A stretch of 42,776 nucleotides of DNA. Origin: an uncultured Lachnospiraceae bacterium. Lineage in GTDB: Bacteria; Bacillota; Clostridia; Lachnospirales; Lachnospiraceae. Below the pieces are notes generated by a model. It had not been told where the DNA came from. It did not search any database and saw nothing but the letters and a program-made list of their open reading frames with translations. Positions 16,841-26,831 of this stretch are shown here, one piece after another. The position numbers and the translations under genes are program-made. The stretch spans positions 1 to 42,776 of the forward strand of contig CANRNJ010000019.1 of assembly GCA_947631955.1 (NCBI GenBank), read 5' to 3'. Position 1 is the first letter of the stretch, and every line of letters starts with the position of its first letter.

Positions 16841-18274
16841 ATGGCTGACAAAAAATTAGTGGAAGCAATCACTTCCATGGAAGACGATTTTGCACAATGG
16901 TATACGGATGTGGTCAGGAAAGCAGAACTGTTGGAGTATACCAGCATCAAAGGCTGCATGGTGTTCAGACCGGCGGGTTACGCCATATGGGAGCTGATCC
17001 AGCAGCAGATGGACGCGATGTTCAAGGAAACGGGCGTACAGAATGTCTATCTGCCGATGTTTATCTCCGAAAGTCTGTTGAATAAAGAAAAAGACCATGT
17101 GGAGGGCTTCGCGCCCGAAGTGGCATGGGTGACGCACGGAGGTATGCAGCCGCTTCAGGAGAAGCTGTGTGTCAGACCGACTTCGGAAACGCTTTTCTGT
17201 GATTATTATAAGAACGTGGTGCAGTCCTACCGGGATCTGCCGCAGGTGTGCAACCAGTGGTGTTCCGTGGTCCGTTGGGAGAAAGAAACGCGGCCGTTTT
17301 TGCGCAGCCGTGAGTTTTTGTGGCAGGAGGGGCACACCGCCCACGCAACCGCCGAGGAAGCGGAAGAGAGAACGATCCAGATGCTCAATGTGTATGCGGA
17401 TTTCTGCGAGAACGTCTTGGCGATCCCCGTTATCAAAGGGCGCAAGACCGACAAGGAAAAGTTTGCGGGCGCGGAGGCTACCTATACCATTGAAGCGCTG
17501 ATGCACGACGGTAAGGCGCTGCAGTCCGCCACGAGCCATAACTTTGGAGATGGATTTGCAAAGGCGTTTGGGATACAGTATACGGATAAAGACAATACGT
17601 TAAAATATGTCCACCAGACATCGTGGGGCAGCACCACCCGTCTGATCGGCGCCGTGATCATGGTTCACGGCGACAATTCCGGACTGGTCCTTCCGCCGAA
17701 GATCGCGCCGGTTCAGATCATGATCATTCCGATCCAGCAGAAAAAGGAAGGCGTGCTGGATACGGCGTATGCGCTGCGCGACAGGCTTAAGAAAGATTAT
17801 CGTGTCAAAGTGGATGATTCGGATAAGAGTCCGGGATGGAAGTTCTCCGAGCAGGAGATGCGCGGTATCCCGATCCGTGTGGAGATCGGGCCTAAGGATA
17901 TCGAGGCGGGCAGGTGCGTGATCTGTCGGCGTGATACCGGTGAAAAGACGGAAGCGCCCTTAGACGAACTGGAGATAAAGGCCGGGGAGATCCTTGCGAA
18001 GATGCAGACGGAGATGCTGGAACGGGCGAGAAAGCACAGGGATGAACATACCTATACCGCGGCGGACATGGATGAATTCCGCAGGATGTTTACGGAGAGA
18101 TCCGGATTCGTCAAGGCAATGTGGTGCGGAGAGCAGGAATGTGAAGATAAGATCAAAGAGGAGCTTGCCGTTACAAGCCGCTGTATGCCTTTTGAACAGG
18201 AGCATATCGGCGACACATGCGTCTGCTGCGGCAGACCTGCCAAAAAGATGGTGTACTGGGGCAGGGCTTATTAA
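16841..18274 (+). CDS. proS: Prolyl-tRNA synthetase, archaeal/eukaryal-type
   Basis: Charges tRNA-Pro with proline in the cytoplasm. At 477 residues it is the short form without the bacterial editing insertion, and it keeps the C-terminal zinc-binding domain (Cys pairs near 427-432 and 459-462) and the terminal Tyr of the archaeal/eukaryal type found in many Clostridia. Class II motifs are visible, with RPTSETLF, the motif 2 [21 protein letters not shown] region, here noted by its Arg and Glu, and motif 3 GSTTRLIGA. It is controlled by the T-box leader upstream, and AGGAAA precedes the start. Confidence 0.95.
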   Translation: MADKKLVEAITSMEDDFAQWYTDVVRKAELLEYTSIKGCMVFRPAGYAIWELIQQQMDAMFKETGVQNVYLPMFISESLLNKEKDHVEGFAPEVAWVTHGGMQPLQEKLCVRPTSETLFCDYYKNVVQSYRDLPQVCNQWCSVVRWEKETRPFLRSREFLWQEGHTAHATAEEAEERTIQMLNVYADFCENVLAIPVIKGRKTDKEKFAGAEATYTIEALMHDGKALQSATSHNFGDGFAKAFGIQYTDKDNTLKYVHQTSWGSTTRLIGAVIMVHGDNSGLVLPPKIAPVQIMIIPIQQKKEGVLDTAYALRDRLKKDYRVKVDDSDKSPGWKFSEQEMRGIPIRVEIGPKDIEAGRCVICRRDTGEKTEAPLDELEIKAGEILAKMQTEMLERARKHRDEHTYTAADMDEFRRMFTERSGFVKAMWCGEQECEDKIKEELAVTSRCMPFEQEHIGDTCVCCGRPAKKMVYWGRAY

Positions 18275-18275
18275 A

Positions 18276-18311
18276 CTGCCGGTGAACAGGTACAGAACCT
18301 GTAAACGGCAG
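18276..18311 (+). other. Two-part hairpin between proS and ackA
   Basis: CTGCCG (18276-18281) pairs with CGGCAG (18306-18311), and inside it ACAGGT (18286-18291) pairs with ACCTGT (18297-18302). No T run follows, so it is not a standard terminator; it could be a processing, pausing or mRNA-stability element between the two genes. Confidence 0.45.
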
Positions 18312-18344
18312 AAAGACGATAGACAGAAAGAAGGGATATTTAAA

Positions 18345-19544
18345 ATGAACGTACTGGTTATCAACTGCGGATCTTCTTCCCTGAAATATCAGCTTATCAA
18401 CAGCGAGTCGGAGGAAGTGCTTGCAAAAGGTTTATGTGAAAGGATCGGCATTGACGGGAGCGCCATCATTCATCAGCCGGAGGGCGGAGAGAAGATCAGG
18501 ACGGAAGCGGATATGCCGAATCACACGGCTGCGGTCAAGCTGGTCATTGAGAAATTGACGGATCCTCAGGTCGGCGTGATCAAGTCGTTAGACGAGATCG
18601 ATGCGGTCGGCCATCGTATCGTGCACGGCGGTGAGAAATTTGCATCTTCCGTTGTGTTGGACGACGAAGTGCTCAAAGCGATCGAGGAGTGCAATGATCT
18701 GGCGCCGCTCCATAATCCGGCGAATTTGATCGGCATCAATTCATGCCGCGAGATCATGCCGGATGTGCCCATGGCAGGGGTATTTGATACGGCTTTTCAC
18801 CAGACAATGCCGAAGAAAGCGTATCTGTACGGTCTGCCGCTGTCTTATTATCAGGATTATAAGGTGCGCCGTTACGGTTTCCATGGCACGAGCCATGATT
18901 TTGTATCCAAGCGGGCGGCCGAGATCTTGGGGAAAGACAGAAAAGATCTTAAGATCATCGTATGCCATTTGGGCAACGGCGCCTCTGTGTCTGCGGTCAA
19001 ATACGGGGAATCCGTGGATACTTCGATGGGACTGACGCCGTTGGAAGGGCTGATCATGGGTACCCGTTCAGGCGATCTGGATCCCGCGATCATCACCTTT
19101 ATCGCACAGAAAGAAAATATCAGCGCGGAACAGGTGATCGATATATGCAATAAAAAATCCGGCGTACTGGGATTGTCTGACGGCGTTTCCAGTGATTTCC
19201 GCGATCTGGCCGAAGCGGCGGGCAAGGGAAACGAGGCGGCGAAAACGGCGCTTGAAACATACGCTTACCGCGTGGCCAAATATATCGGCGCATATGCCGC
19301 CGCAATGAATGGCGTGGACGTCATTGCCTTTACGGCGGGCGTAGGTGAGAACAATGCGGAGGTAAGAGCAAAGATCGGCGCTTATCTGGGTTATCTGGGC
19401 ACAAATATCGATCCGGAGAAAAATAAGCTGCGCGGCGAAGAAGTGATCTTATCGGATGCGGATGCAAAAGTAGTAACCATGGTAGTTCCCACCAATGAGG
19501 AACTCGCGATCGCAAGGGAAACGGTCCGGCTTGTGAACGCATGA
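18345..19544 (+). CDS. ackA: Acetate kinase
   Basis: Converts acetyl phosphate and ADP to acetate and ATP, the ATP-yielding last step of acetate fermentation, in the cytoplasm. The 399 residues match the family length. Motifs present are [11 protein letters not shown] at the N terminus, [18 protein letters not shown], the RYGFHGTSH catalytic region, [21 protein letters not shown] and [13 protein letters not shown]. The start at 18345 is chosen because it begins with the conserved [11 protein letters not shown] and has AAGGGA upstream; the longer frame from 17994 only runs through proS. Phosphotransacetylase is not next to it, unlike in many genomes. Confidence 0.96.
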   Translation: MNVLVINCGSSSLKYQLINSESEEVLAKGLCERIGIDGSAIIHQPEGGEKIRTEADMPNHTAAVKLVIEKLTDPQVGVIKSLDEIDAVGHRIVHGGEKFASSVVLDDEVLKAIEECNDLAPLHNPANLIGINSCREIMPDVPMAGVFDTAFHQTMPKKAYLYGLPLSYYQDYKVRRYGFHGTSHDFVSKRAAEILGKDRKDLKIIVCHLGNGASVSAVKYGESVDTSMGLTPLEGLIMGTRSGDLDPAIITFIAQKENISAEQVIDICNKKSGVLGLSDGVSSDFRDLAEAAGKGNEAAKTALETYAYRVAKYIGAYAAAMNGVDVIAFTAGVGENNAEVRAKIGAYLGYLGTNIDPEKNKLRGEEVILSDADAKVVTMVVPTNEELAIARETVRLVNA

Positions 19545-19638
19545 CGCCGTATGCGTCGTACGCCGCCGCGCGGCGCTTCGGGGCGCTGCAGGCCGCAGCG
19601 GTGTTGGGGCGCGGAAGGTGCGGACATGGAGGAAGGAT

Positions 19639-20085
19639 ATGGCTGGAAAGAAGAAAAAGAAAAAAGGACTGGGAACGGTCGTCGCGCTGCTCATTGTGAT
19701 CGCAGCGTGCGCGGCAGTCTTACTCGGACTTGTCAGGGGAAGCCTTGCGGGCGGCATCAGATCCGCTGTGAGCGAAAAAATGACGGAACAGCTTCTGGAA
19801 CAGGGCATCCGCCAGACGCTTGAAAGTTCGGGCGACCCTGAGGCGGCGGCCAAGGCTCAGGAGATCATTGACAGCATAGAGGAAGAAGATAAGAAAGAAG
19901 CGGCGGCCATTGTCGAAAAATATGTCAATGAAGATACCCTGTCGGATATTGCCGACATCGTAGGCAGCGGTACGGGCGCCGATTCCGTCGAGCAGGTCAA
20001 AGATTATCTTCAGGAAAATGTTTCGTCGGAAGACCTGCAGAAATTGCAGGAAATGTATGAGAAATACAGCGGCAGCCTGCCATAG
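19639..20085 (+). CDS. Small single-pass membrane protein of unknown function
   Basis: A 148-residue protein I do not recognise. A Lys-rich start (AGKKKKKKG) is followed by one hydrophobic helix (about 11-33), so the rest is probably outside the membrane. The remaining part is hydrophilic, acidic and helical (about 50-145), with several EEE/DD-rich stretches and no Cys in a lipobox. The ATG at 19639 has GGAGG six bases upstream and is preferred to the in-frame GTG at 19618. It lies 94 bp after ackA in the same direction; the gap holds a GC-rich hairpin (19584-19600). Confidence 0.7.
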   Translation: MAGKKKKKKGLGTVVALLIVIAACAAVLLGLVRGSLAGGIRSAVSEKMTEQLLEQGIRQTLESSGDPEAAAKAQEIIDSIEEEDKKEAAAIVEKYVNEDTLSDIADIVGSGTGADSVEQVKDYLQENVSSEDLQKLQEMYEKYSGSLP

Positions 20086-20156
20086 AAACATATGGGTATA
20101 TAAGGCGGCCGTACCGCCCGGTTGAAAAAACAAAAAAGAGATGTGCGGCAGCGGAC

Positions 20157-21785
20157 TCAGGAAACCGTAAGAGAGATCTCGCGGATCGCTTTTTTCAGAG
20201 GCAGAAGCGACTTGGGCGCTACGCTCAATGCGTCGATCCCCATAGACAGGAACGTTTTGGTCAGGGTCAGGTCCGCGCCCGATTCGCCGCAGATGCACAC
20301 GGGAATATTGTGATCGTGGGCGGCTTTGGCCGTCATGCCTATCAACCGGATCAGCGCCGGATGGTGGGGATCATAAAAGGAATACAGACGGGCATTGTTG
20401 CGGTCCATGGCAAACGTATACTGGGCCAGATCGTTTGTCCCGATACTGAAAAAATCTACCTCAGACGCCAGTTCATCCGCCGTTATGGCGGCTGCGGGTG
20501 TTTCGATCATGATACCTACAACGGGATCCCCATAAGGGATTCCGTTTTCATGTAATTCCATGCGGCATGTTTCCAGTATTTTTTTGATGCGCTGCACTTC
20601 CTGAAGAGAAGTGATCATAGGAAACATGATGTGGAGCCTGCCATGGGCAGAAGCGCGCAGAAGCGCACGGAGCTGTACTTTGAAAAGCTCCGGCTGATTC
20701 AGGCAGATACGGATGGCGCGGTAACCTAAGGCCGGGTTTTCCTCAGGTTCTAAGGCCAGATAAGGGCTCTTCTTGTCGGCGCCCAGATCCAGCGTCCGAA
20801 TGACCATGTGTCTGCCGGGCATATGTTCCATAGCGCTGCGGTATATGTTGTACTGCAGTTCTTCGTCGGGATATTCATGCGTGTTCAGATACAGGAACTC
20901 CGAGCGGAACAGGCCGATACCTTCGGCGCCGTTCTCGATGGCGGAAACGATATCGGCAGGCGTGTTGATATTGGCGTACAGCTTTATCCTGCGGCCGTCG
21001 TTGGTGATGGCGGGCATGTTTTTGAGTGCCAGAAGTTCCTCCCGTTTCTTTTTATCCAGAAGGATCTTTGCCTGATATTGTTGTACCAAGGCATCATCCG
21101 GGTCGATGTAAAGGGTCTGGGCTCCGCCGTCGATAATGGCAAGATGCCCGTCCCAGTTCTCGTCGATGTCGATATGCATGAGCGCGGGCACGCCCATCGT
21201 CTTGGCAAGGATCGCGGTGTGGCTGTACGGGCTTCCCTGATGGGTAATAAAGCCAAGCAGTTTGTCAGAGTTCATCTGTACGGTCTCACTTGGAGATAGA
21301 TCCTCCGTCATAAGGATGAACGGTTCGGCGATGCGGTCGAGGGAACTTTCGTCCTTGCCGGACAGAGCGAATAAAAGACGGTTCATAACGTCCTGAATGT
21401 CGGCGCCCCTCGCCTGAAGATACGGGTCTTCCATGGCAAGGAACCGTTCCCATAATTTCTGGCCTACACTGTAGACTGCGTATTCCGCAGTCTTATGATC
21501 CTGTATGATGGATGTTTCGACCGCCTGATGAAATTGGCTGTCGGAGAGGAGCATACGATGCATCTCGAAAATATCGGCCTCCTCAGCGCTGAGCTGCGCA
21601 AGAGTTTTGTCGTAGAGATGCTGCAGCTGTGCCATGCATTTGGAGTAAGCGGCCCGATAGCGCGCCAATTCCTGTTCCGGCGCCGCGGACACCGCATCGC
21701 CGATGATATTTTTGATATGTTGGTATAGACGTATTGTTCCGATAGTGATTTCGGCAGAGATCGACTGCCCCTTGATCGTAAGCAT
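20157..21785 (-). CDS. ptsI: PTS phosphoenolpyruvate-protein phosphotransferase (enzyme I)
   Basis: First enzyme of the sugar phosphotransferase system: it takes phosphate from phosphoenolpyruvate and passes it to HPr. At 542 residues it is slightly short of the usual 560-575. The phosphorylated His is at about 189 in GSPYSHTAILAKTMG, where most enzymes have GGRTSHTAI. The PEP-binding barrel shows GLFRSEFLYL, RTLDLGADKKSPYL, EENPALGYRAIR and the catalytic Cys region CICGESGAD. No HPr gene or sugar transporter is next to it. The ribosome site is poor (GGAT far upstream). The convergent membrane-protein gene ends 71 bp away. Confidence 0.92.
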   Translation of the reverse strand: MLTIKGQSISAEITIGTIRLYQHIKNIIGDAVSAAPEQELARYRAAYSKCMAQLQHLYDKTLAQLSAEEADIFEMHRMLLSDSQFHQAVETSIIQDHKTAEYAVYSVGQKLWERFLAMEDPYLQARGADIQDVMNRLLFALSGKDESSLDRIAEPFILMTEDLSPSETVQMNSDKLLGFITHQGSPYSHTAILAKTMGVPALMHIDIDENWDGHLAIIDGGAQTLYIDPDDALVQQYQAKILLDKKKREELLALKNMPAITNDGRRIKLYANINTPADIVSAIENGAEGIGLFRSEFLYLNTHEYPDEELQYNIYRSAMEHMPGRHMVIRTLDLGADKKSPYLALEPEENPALGYRAIRICLNQPELFKVQLRALLRASAHGRLHIMFPMITSLQEVQRIKKILETCRMELHENGIPYGDPVVGIMIETPAAAITADELASEVDFFSIGTNDLAQYTFAMDRNNARLYSFYDPHHPALIRLIGMTAKAAHDHNIPVCICGESGADLTLTKTFLSMGIDALSVAPKSLLPLKKAIREISLTVS

Positions 21786-21868
21786 AGTTTTCAGCGAATC
21801 CTTTTTTCTTAGTATGCCAATCTGTATCGTTAATATGATACCACAACCACGCGCCTTTTTCTATCCTG

Positions 21869-21928
21869 TTTTCTCCCTGGCAAGGCAGTTTTCTCCCTGG
21901 CAAGGCAGTTTTCTCCCCGGCAAGGCAG
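21869..21928. repeat. Triplicate 20-bp tandem repeat upstream of ptsI
   Basis: The unit TTTTCTCCCTGGCAAGGCAG is repeated three times head to tail (21869-21888, 21889-21908, 21909-21928), with a single difference in the third copy. It lies in the non-coding interval 21786-22232 (447 bp), 84 bases upstream of the ptsI start. No frame through it is convincing as a gene. It could be a regulator-binding array, a polymorphic minisatellite, or part of the ptsI 5' leader. Confidence 0.8.
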
Positions 21929-22044
21929 TCTTGACCGGTTCCCTTTTCGCCGCCTCCGTCCGGCCTGCATTTTTGATGGCCGGGACGCGCAAAAGCCAAT
22001 GACCCGTATCGCAGTATATATGTGGTATATGCAGGGAGAAGACC

Positions 22045-22178
22045 TTGACTTTCCGACGTTCACACAGTACACTGAATGAAGCAAATCATCATGGATGTCT
22101 TTTTAGACGGTTTATTTAGACAGTTTAGACGGTTTTTTTGAAAAAACCATGGAAACTGTGGATGTTTAGTGATACAAT
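22045..22178 (+). promoter_or_regulatory. Candidate promoters and AT-rich hairpin upstream of the receiver gene
   Basis: TTGACT (22045-22050) and TACACT (22068-22073) are 17 bases apart. A second candidate is the extended -10 TGATACAAT at 22170-22178, about 48 bases before the gene. Between them TTTAGACGGTTT is present at 22103-22114 and again near 22124-22135, and GGTTTTTT pairs with AAAAAACC (22131-22148). The hairpin may end or attenuate the upstream transcript. Confidence 0.45.
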
Positions 22179-22232
22179 AGCAATGACTATAGCGTAAAAA
22201 AGGCTTATACAGCAAGAGGATGGAGAAACAGC

Positions 22233-22646
22233 ATGGAGGACAATCAAAAGTTTATATTAGAGCAGACGCACGAAATGTCTAATAGAAAACATATATTGGT
22301 GATAGATGATGATCTGAATATGCTTAAAACGCTGCGCTATTACTTACAGGATGCCTATAAAGTGACCGTGGCGAATTCGGGCAAGGTTGCGGTGGATTTC
22401 CTGTTGAAATATACGCCGGATCTGATCCTTTTGGATTACATGATGCCAATGTATAATGGCGCGGCTGTTCTTAAGATCATCAAAAGCCGCGAGGCCACGA
22501 AAAACATACCGGTCTATTTCCTGACGGGACAGACGGACAAATCCACGGTCATGGAGTGTCTTTCCTTAAAGCCTGCGGGTTACATTGTCAAACCTGTGGC
22601 CAAGGATGCCCTGTTGGAAAAGATGGCGCAAGCGTTTGCGAAGTAA
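22233..22646 (+). CDS. Stand-alone receiver (CheY-like) response regulator
   Basis: A 137-residue protein made of one receiver domain and a short N-terminal extension. The acidic pocket is IDDD (about 25-27), the phosphorylated Asp is at about 68 in LLDYMMPM, a Thr follows in FLTGQT, and the conserved Lys is in VKPV. There is no DNA-binding or enzymatic output, so it should act by protein-protein contact or as a phosphate relay. The hybrid kinase gene 151 bp downstream has receiver and Hpt domains, making the pair a plausible phosphorelay. GGAG lies 8 bases before the start. Confidence 0.9.
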   Translation: MEDNQKFILEQTHEMSNRKHILVIDDDLNMLKTLRYYLQDAYKVTVANSGKVAVDFLLKYTPDLILLDYMMPMYNGAAVLKIIKSREATKNIPVYFLTGQTDKSTVMECLSLKPAGYIVKPVAKDALLEKMAQAFAK

Positions 22647-22797
22647 AAAGGGACAAAGAGTATCGAAAGGAAGTTCTGTCAGCAGAAGACCATAGAGCAG
22701 AAGACGTTAAAGTTAAAGAAGTACAAATGTATTTGGGGAAATACATAGGTTACGATGCCGCGGAGGGTTACGGCGGTATATAATGAGGGATTGCTAT

Positions 22798-25224
22798 ATG
22801 AGGAATGGTTTGAAAACCAATGTGCCGCGATACTTGTTCGGGGCATTTTGTTTCTATTCGCTGTATTTTATCTGTATTATTCTGTATCTTGACATAGACA
22901 GAAGATGGCTTGCCGTACCGGCGGCATGTGTCGGGGTATGCGCCGTGATGATCCGGTTCTTCCGGGACAATATCGGGATGCAGGCCTATACGATGGCGGT
23001 CGCCTCCTGCGTCAATATCTTTGCATACGGTGTGATGCTTCAAGAGTTTACGCAGGTTTTCACGGTATTTTGTGCGGCGGTATGTCTGGTTTCTTTTTAT
23101 CATTTTGTGAAAGCAAATTATTTGATGGCGGCGCTTACCACCGTATATATCGTGTATCAGCTTTTTGCGCAGGGTGAATGGCGGAGCCTTTTTATGCGGG
23201 ACAGTTCCATTGCCGTTATCATCCGTATTTTCAGCATATATCTGTTACAATTCCTGATGATCATGCTGATCAAACGGCAGTTGAAGACGCAGGATATGGT
23301 GGAGCAGAAGGCGAAGGAAGCGGAACTTGCCGCGCAGGCCAAAGAAGATTTTCTGGCAAATATGAGCCATGAGATCCGGACGCCGATGAACGCGATCACA
23401 GGTATGGTGGAGCTGGCGCTGCGCAATGACGCGCTGCCGGCTCAGGAGAAAGAGTACCTGTACAATATACGGATGGCCGGAGATGAACTGCTGTCTATTA
23501 TCGAGGATATTCTGGATGTCACGAAGATCAATTCCGGTACGCTGGAGATCGTCGATGAAGAATATCAGATCACATCATTGGTCCATGACGCCGCCAGTGC
23601 GATACAGGTCATGCTGGGCGAGAAGCCGGTGGTGCTGCTTGTGGATGTGGACCCCGATATCCCTTCCCGTCTGCGCGGTGATGGGATGCGGATCAAACAG
23701 GTCATGATGAACCTGTTAAGCAATGCGGCGAAATATACCGAAACAGGAACGATCCATCTGACGGTCGGCTGCGATCCGGCCGCCGGGGAAAACGATATGA
23801 TCGAGCTTAAGGTCAGCGTGTCGGATACCGGGATCGGTATCGCGCAGGATCAGCTGAAAGATCTGTTCACGAAATTCGGCCAAGCGGACAGCAAGAGAAA
23901 TCGGGCGCAGGGCGGAAGCGGACTGGGACTTATCATCTGCAAGAAGCTGATCGATATGATGCATGGTACGATCTCTGCCAAGAGTGTGCTCGGCAAGGGA
24001 TCCGAATTTGCTTTCACGGTAAAGCAGGCGGTGATCGATGCAAGGCCGTGTATTGAAACGGATCCGCAGACGGTGCTCCAGTCTTCCTACAGACATGACA
24101 TGGAGGGCAGAACAGACACGCGCCGCAGCGGAAAAGCGGTCCGGAACATATCCTTTACGGCGCCGGATGCAGCCGTGCTTCTCGTGGACGACAACAAGGT
24201 CAACCTGAAGGTGGCGGAAGGGCTGCTGCGTCCTTACAAGATGCATGTCGAGATGGCGGACAGTGGTATGGAGGCTATCCGTATGATACAGAGCCATCCG
24301 TATGATCTGGTATTTATGGATCATATGATGCCGCAGATGGACGGAGTCGAGGCGACGAAGATCATCCGGGGTCTGGACGGCGGCCGTTTCCGGACCATGC
24401 CCATCGTCGCGCTGTCGGCCAACGCCGTGCGGGGAGCCAGAGAAATATTCATGGAAGCGGGAATGAACGATTTCGTGCCGAAGCCGATCGAGATGCGGGT
24501 CATGGACAGAGTGCTCCGTAAGTGTCTGCCGGACGATAAGATCCTGTCCATCCGGGAAACGGACGAAACGCTGTCCGAAATGAGGTCCAAAGCAGATAAC
24601 GAGCCCCTGCCGTGGAAGATAGAGGGCATCGATGTGGAGGTCGGCATGAAATACTCCGGTGAAGACGAGAATCTGTACCGGGAGGTCCTGTCGGATTACA
24701 TGGACACGATCATGGAAAAAGCGGCGGTCATAGAGAAGGCGGTCGCGGAGGGAGATCTTGAAACATATACGATCGAGGTACATTCTCTGAAAAGCACTTC
24801 CAAGTCGATCGGCGCGATGGAATTGTCGGAACTTGCCAAAGATCTGGAAATGAACGGAAAGAACAGTGAGTGGGGGCCGATCATCGCAAGAACGCCGATG
24901 CTGTTAGATATGTACAGGAACCTTTATTATGTGATGATGCCTTATCACACGGCCTCAAAAAACCAAGGCCAGCCGAAGAAACCTGTCGATATGGAGGAAC
25001 TGGCGCAGCTGTTGGCACAGCTGCTGGAGAGCGTGGATACCTATGATTCCATACGCGGGGAAGAGATCGTTGCGGAACTTTCCAAATTCGATTATACGGA
25101 TCGCTGGGGCGATTATATGAGGGATACCGCGGACGCCATGAACCGGTTTGACTATGACGGCTGCCGGGAGTCGGCGGACAAGTGGCGCGCGGAACTGGCG
25201 GAAGCGATGCAGTCGGTGCAATGA
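22798..25224 (+). CDS. Hybrid sensor kinase with receiver and Hpt domains
   Basis: An 808-residue membrane protein. About six N-terminal hydrophobic segments (about 10-160) are followed by a coiled linker, HisKA with His near 191 (NMSHEIRTPMNA), HATPase_c (VSDTGIGI and GGSGLGL), a receiver (about 455-575, LLVDDN, Asp in FMDHMMPQMDG, Lys in PKPIE) and a C-terminal Hpt-like domain with His in HSLKSTSKSIGA. A short helical tail follows. The whole His-Asp-His relay is thus in one chain, and the next acceptor is likely to be the stand-alone receiver upstream. The start at 22798 has GAGGG at 8 bases; the ATG at 22783 has none at good distance. The input is unknown. Confidence 0.9.
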   Translation: MRNGLKTNVPRYLFGAFCFYSLYFICIILYLDIDRRWLAVPAACVGVCAVMIRFFRDNIGMQAYTMAVASCVNIFAYGVMLQEFTQVFTVFCAAVCLVSFYHFVKANYLMAALTTVYIVYQLFAQGEWRSLFMRDSSIAVIIRIFSIYLLQFLMIMLIKRQLKTQDMVEQKAKEAELAAQAKEDFLANMSHEIRTPMNAITGMVELALRNDALPAQEKEYLYNIRMAGDELLSIIEDILDVTKINSGTLEIVDEEYQITSLVHDAASAIQVMLGEKPVVLLVDVDPDIPSRLRGDGMRIKQVMMNLLSNAAKYTETGTIHLTVGCDPAAGENDMIELKVSVSDTGIGIAQDQLKDLFTKFGQADSKRNRAQGGSGLGLIICKKLIDMMHGTISAKSVLGKGSEFAFTVKQAVIDARPCIETDPQTVLQSSYRHDMEGRTDTRRSGKAVRNISFTAPDAAVLLVDDNKVNLKVAEGLLRPYKMHVEMADSGMEAIRMIQSHPYDLVFMDHMMPQMDGVEATKIIRGLDGGRFRTMPIVALSANAVRGAREIFMEAGMNDFVPKPIEMRVMDRVLRKCLPDDKILSIRETDETLSEMRSKADNEPLPWKIEGIDVEVGMKYSGEDENLYREVLSDYMDTIMEKAAVIEKAVAEGDLETYTIEVHSLKSTSKSIGAMELSELAKDLEMNGKNSEWGPIIARTPMLLDMYRNLYYVMMPYHTASKNQGQPKKPVDMEELAQLLAQLLESVDTYDSIRGEEIVAELSKFDYTDRWGDYMRDTADAMNRFDYDGCRESADKWRAELAEAMQSVQ

Positions 25225-25297
25225 GTACGGAAAAGCGTTCACCGGCGCGGATGCCGAAACCGGAGTAAGATCATAATATTTGAAAAGGAGATAACGC

Positions 25298-26812
25298 ATG
25301 AGCCAGAACATTCAGCGGAATATCAGCAGACTGGTCCGGTACGGTCTGGAAACCGGATTGATCACAAATGAGGATAAGATCTACACGACAAACAGGCTTC
25401 TCGAACTTTTCGGCTTGGACGAGCCGGAAGAGAGCGGAGAGGACATTGCCATGAGCGTCGATGAGCTGGAAGATGTGCTGTCCGGCATGATAGATTATGC
25501 CTATGAACGGGGGATCATGAAGGAAAACAGCATTGTATACCGGGATCTGTTTGACACAAAGATTATGAGCATCCTTGTCCCCAGACCGAGTGAAGTGATT
25601 GCCGAATTTGAGGACAAGTACCGCAGGGATCCGAAAGAAGCGACCGACTATTTCTATAAGCTGAGCCAAGACTCGGATTATATCAGAAGATACCGGATCA
25701 AGAAAGACCAGAAATGGGTCGCATCGACCAAGTATGGGGATCTGGATATTACGATCAATCTGTCCAAGCCTGAAAAAGATCCCAAGGCGATCGCCGCGGC
25801 CAAGAATGTCAAGCAGAGCGGTTATCCCAAATGCCTGCTCTGTATCGAAAACGAAGGATACGCCGGACGCGTCAATCATCCTGCAAGGCAGAACCACAGG
25901 ATCATACCGGTGACGATCAACGGCAGCAGATGGGGATTTCAGTATTCTCCTTATGTCTATTATCCCGAACACTGTATCGTTTTTAATTCCAAACATGTTC
26001 CGATGAAGATCGAACATGACACTTTCTGCAAAATGTTTGATTTTGTGAAGCAGTTTCCGCATTATTTTGTAGGATCCAACGCCGATCTCCCGATCGTCGG
26101 CGGTTCTATTCTGAGCCACGATCATTTTCAGGGCGGCTGCTATGAGTTCGCCATGGCGAGAGCCGGTGTGGAGAGGACCTTTGCCGTTAAGGGATTTGAG
26201 GATGTGGAGAGCGGGATCGTGCGCTGGCCGATGTCCGTGATCCGGATCTCTTCGCCGAGCACGGAGCGTCTGGTCGCGCTGGCGGATGTGATCCTGAACG
26301 CATGGAGAGGCTATACGGACGAGTCGGCGTTCATCTTTGCAGAAACCGACGGAGAGCCCCACAATACAATCACCCCGATCGCCAGAAAAAGAGGGGACAA
26401 GTTTGAACTGGATCTGGTGCTGCGAAACAACATCACGACTAAGGAGCACCCGCTGGGGGTATATCATCCGCACGCGGATCTTCATCATATCAAGAAAGAG
26501 AACATAGGGCTGATCGAGGTGATGGGACTGGCCGTCCTTCCCGCCAGACTGAAAACGGAAATGGAACGGTTGGCGGAAGCGATCGTTGCGGGCCGGGATA
26601 TACGGAAAGACGAACTGATCGAAAAGCACGCCGACTGGGTGGAAGGGTTTCTGCCGAAATACAGCAGCGTCACAAGCGAAAATGTCATGGGCATCCTGCG
26701 CGATGAGATCGGCAGCGTTTTTATGCAGGTGCTTGAGGACGCCGGTGTTTATAAGAGAACGGCCGAAGGACAGGCGGCGTTCGATCGGTTCGTGGAAAGC
26801 ATACACGACTAA
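25298..26812 (+). CDS. galT: UTP/UDP-glucose hexose-1-phosphate uridylyltransferase, class II GalT
   Basis: Leloir pathway enzyme that exchanges galactose 1-phosphate with UDP-glucose, in the cytoplasm. The 504-residue length is that of the Gram-positive class II family, distinct from the 350-residue class I. The catalytic region reads GGSILSHDHFQGG, and CLLCIENEGYAGR and NHPARQNHRIIPV are other family segments. No galK or galE is adjacent. AAGGAGATAACGC precedes the ATG, and a strong terminator follows. Confidence 0.95.
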   Translation: MSQNIQRNISRLVRYGLETGLITNEDKIYTTNRLLELFGLDEPEESGEDIAMSVDELEDVLSGMIDYAYERGIMKENSIVYRDLFDTKIMSILVPRPSEVIAEFEDKYRRDPKEATDYFYKLSQDSDYIRRYRIKKDQKWVASTKYGDLDITINLSKPEKDPKAIAAAKNVKQSGYPKCLLCIENEGYAGRVNHPARQNHRIIPVTINGSRWGFQYSPYVYYPEHCIVFNSKHVPMKIEHDTFCKMFDFVKQFPHYFVGSNADLPIVGGSILSHDHFQGGCYEFAMARAGVERTFAVKGFEDVESGIVRWPMSVIRISSPSTERLVALADVILNAWRGYTDESAFIFAETDGEPHNTITPIARKRGDKFELDLVLRNNITTKEHPLGVYHPHADLHHIKKENIGLIEVMGLAVLPARLKTEMERLAEAIVAGRDIRKDELIEKHADWVEGFLPKYSSVTSENVMGILRDEIGSVFMQVLEDAGVYKRTAEGQAAFDRFVESIHD

Positions 26813-26831
26813 GACTGTAGTAATAGAAAAG

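Noticed and set aside
17994..18344. A longer ackA reading frame beginning inside proS
   Set aside because: Acetate kinase begins at the conserved [11 protein letters not shown]; the extra 117 residues overlap proS in another frame.
19584..19600. GC-rich hairpin (CGCTGC with GCAGCG) after ackA
   Set aside because: Short stem, no T run; likely part of a generally GC-rich stretch.
20104..20118. A hairpin (GGCGG with CCGCC) between the membrane protein and ptsI
   Set aside because: Only 5 bp and a poor T run on either strand; not reported as a terminator.
21869..21928. The three 20-bp repeats as a CRISPR array
   Set aside because: The units are directly adjacent, with no spacers, and no cas genes are near.
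21583..21999. A minus-strand frame through the 20-bp repeats
   Set aside because: It runs into the ptsI gene in another frame and has no ribosome site; the repeats merely keep the frame open.
25271..26806. A 511-residue antisense frame covering all of galT
   Set aside because: It mirrors galT codons exactly, lacks a ribosome site and recognisable domains, and galT is strongly supported.
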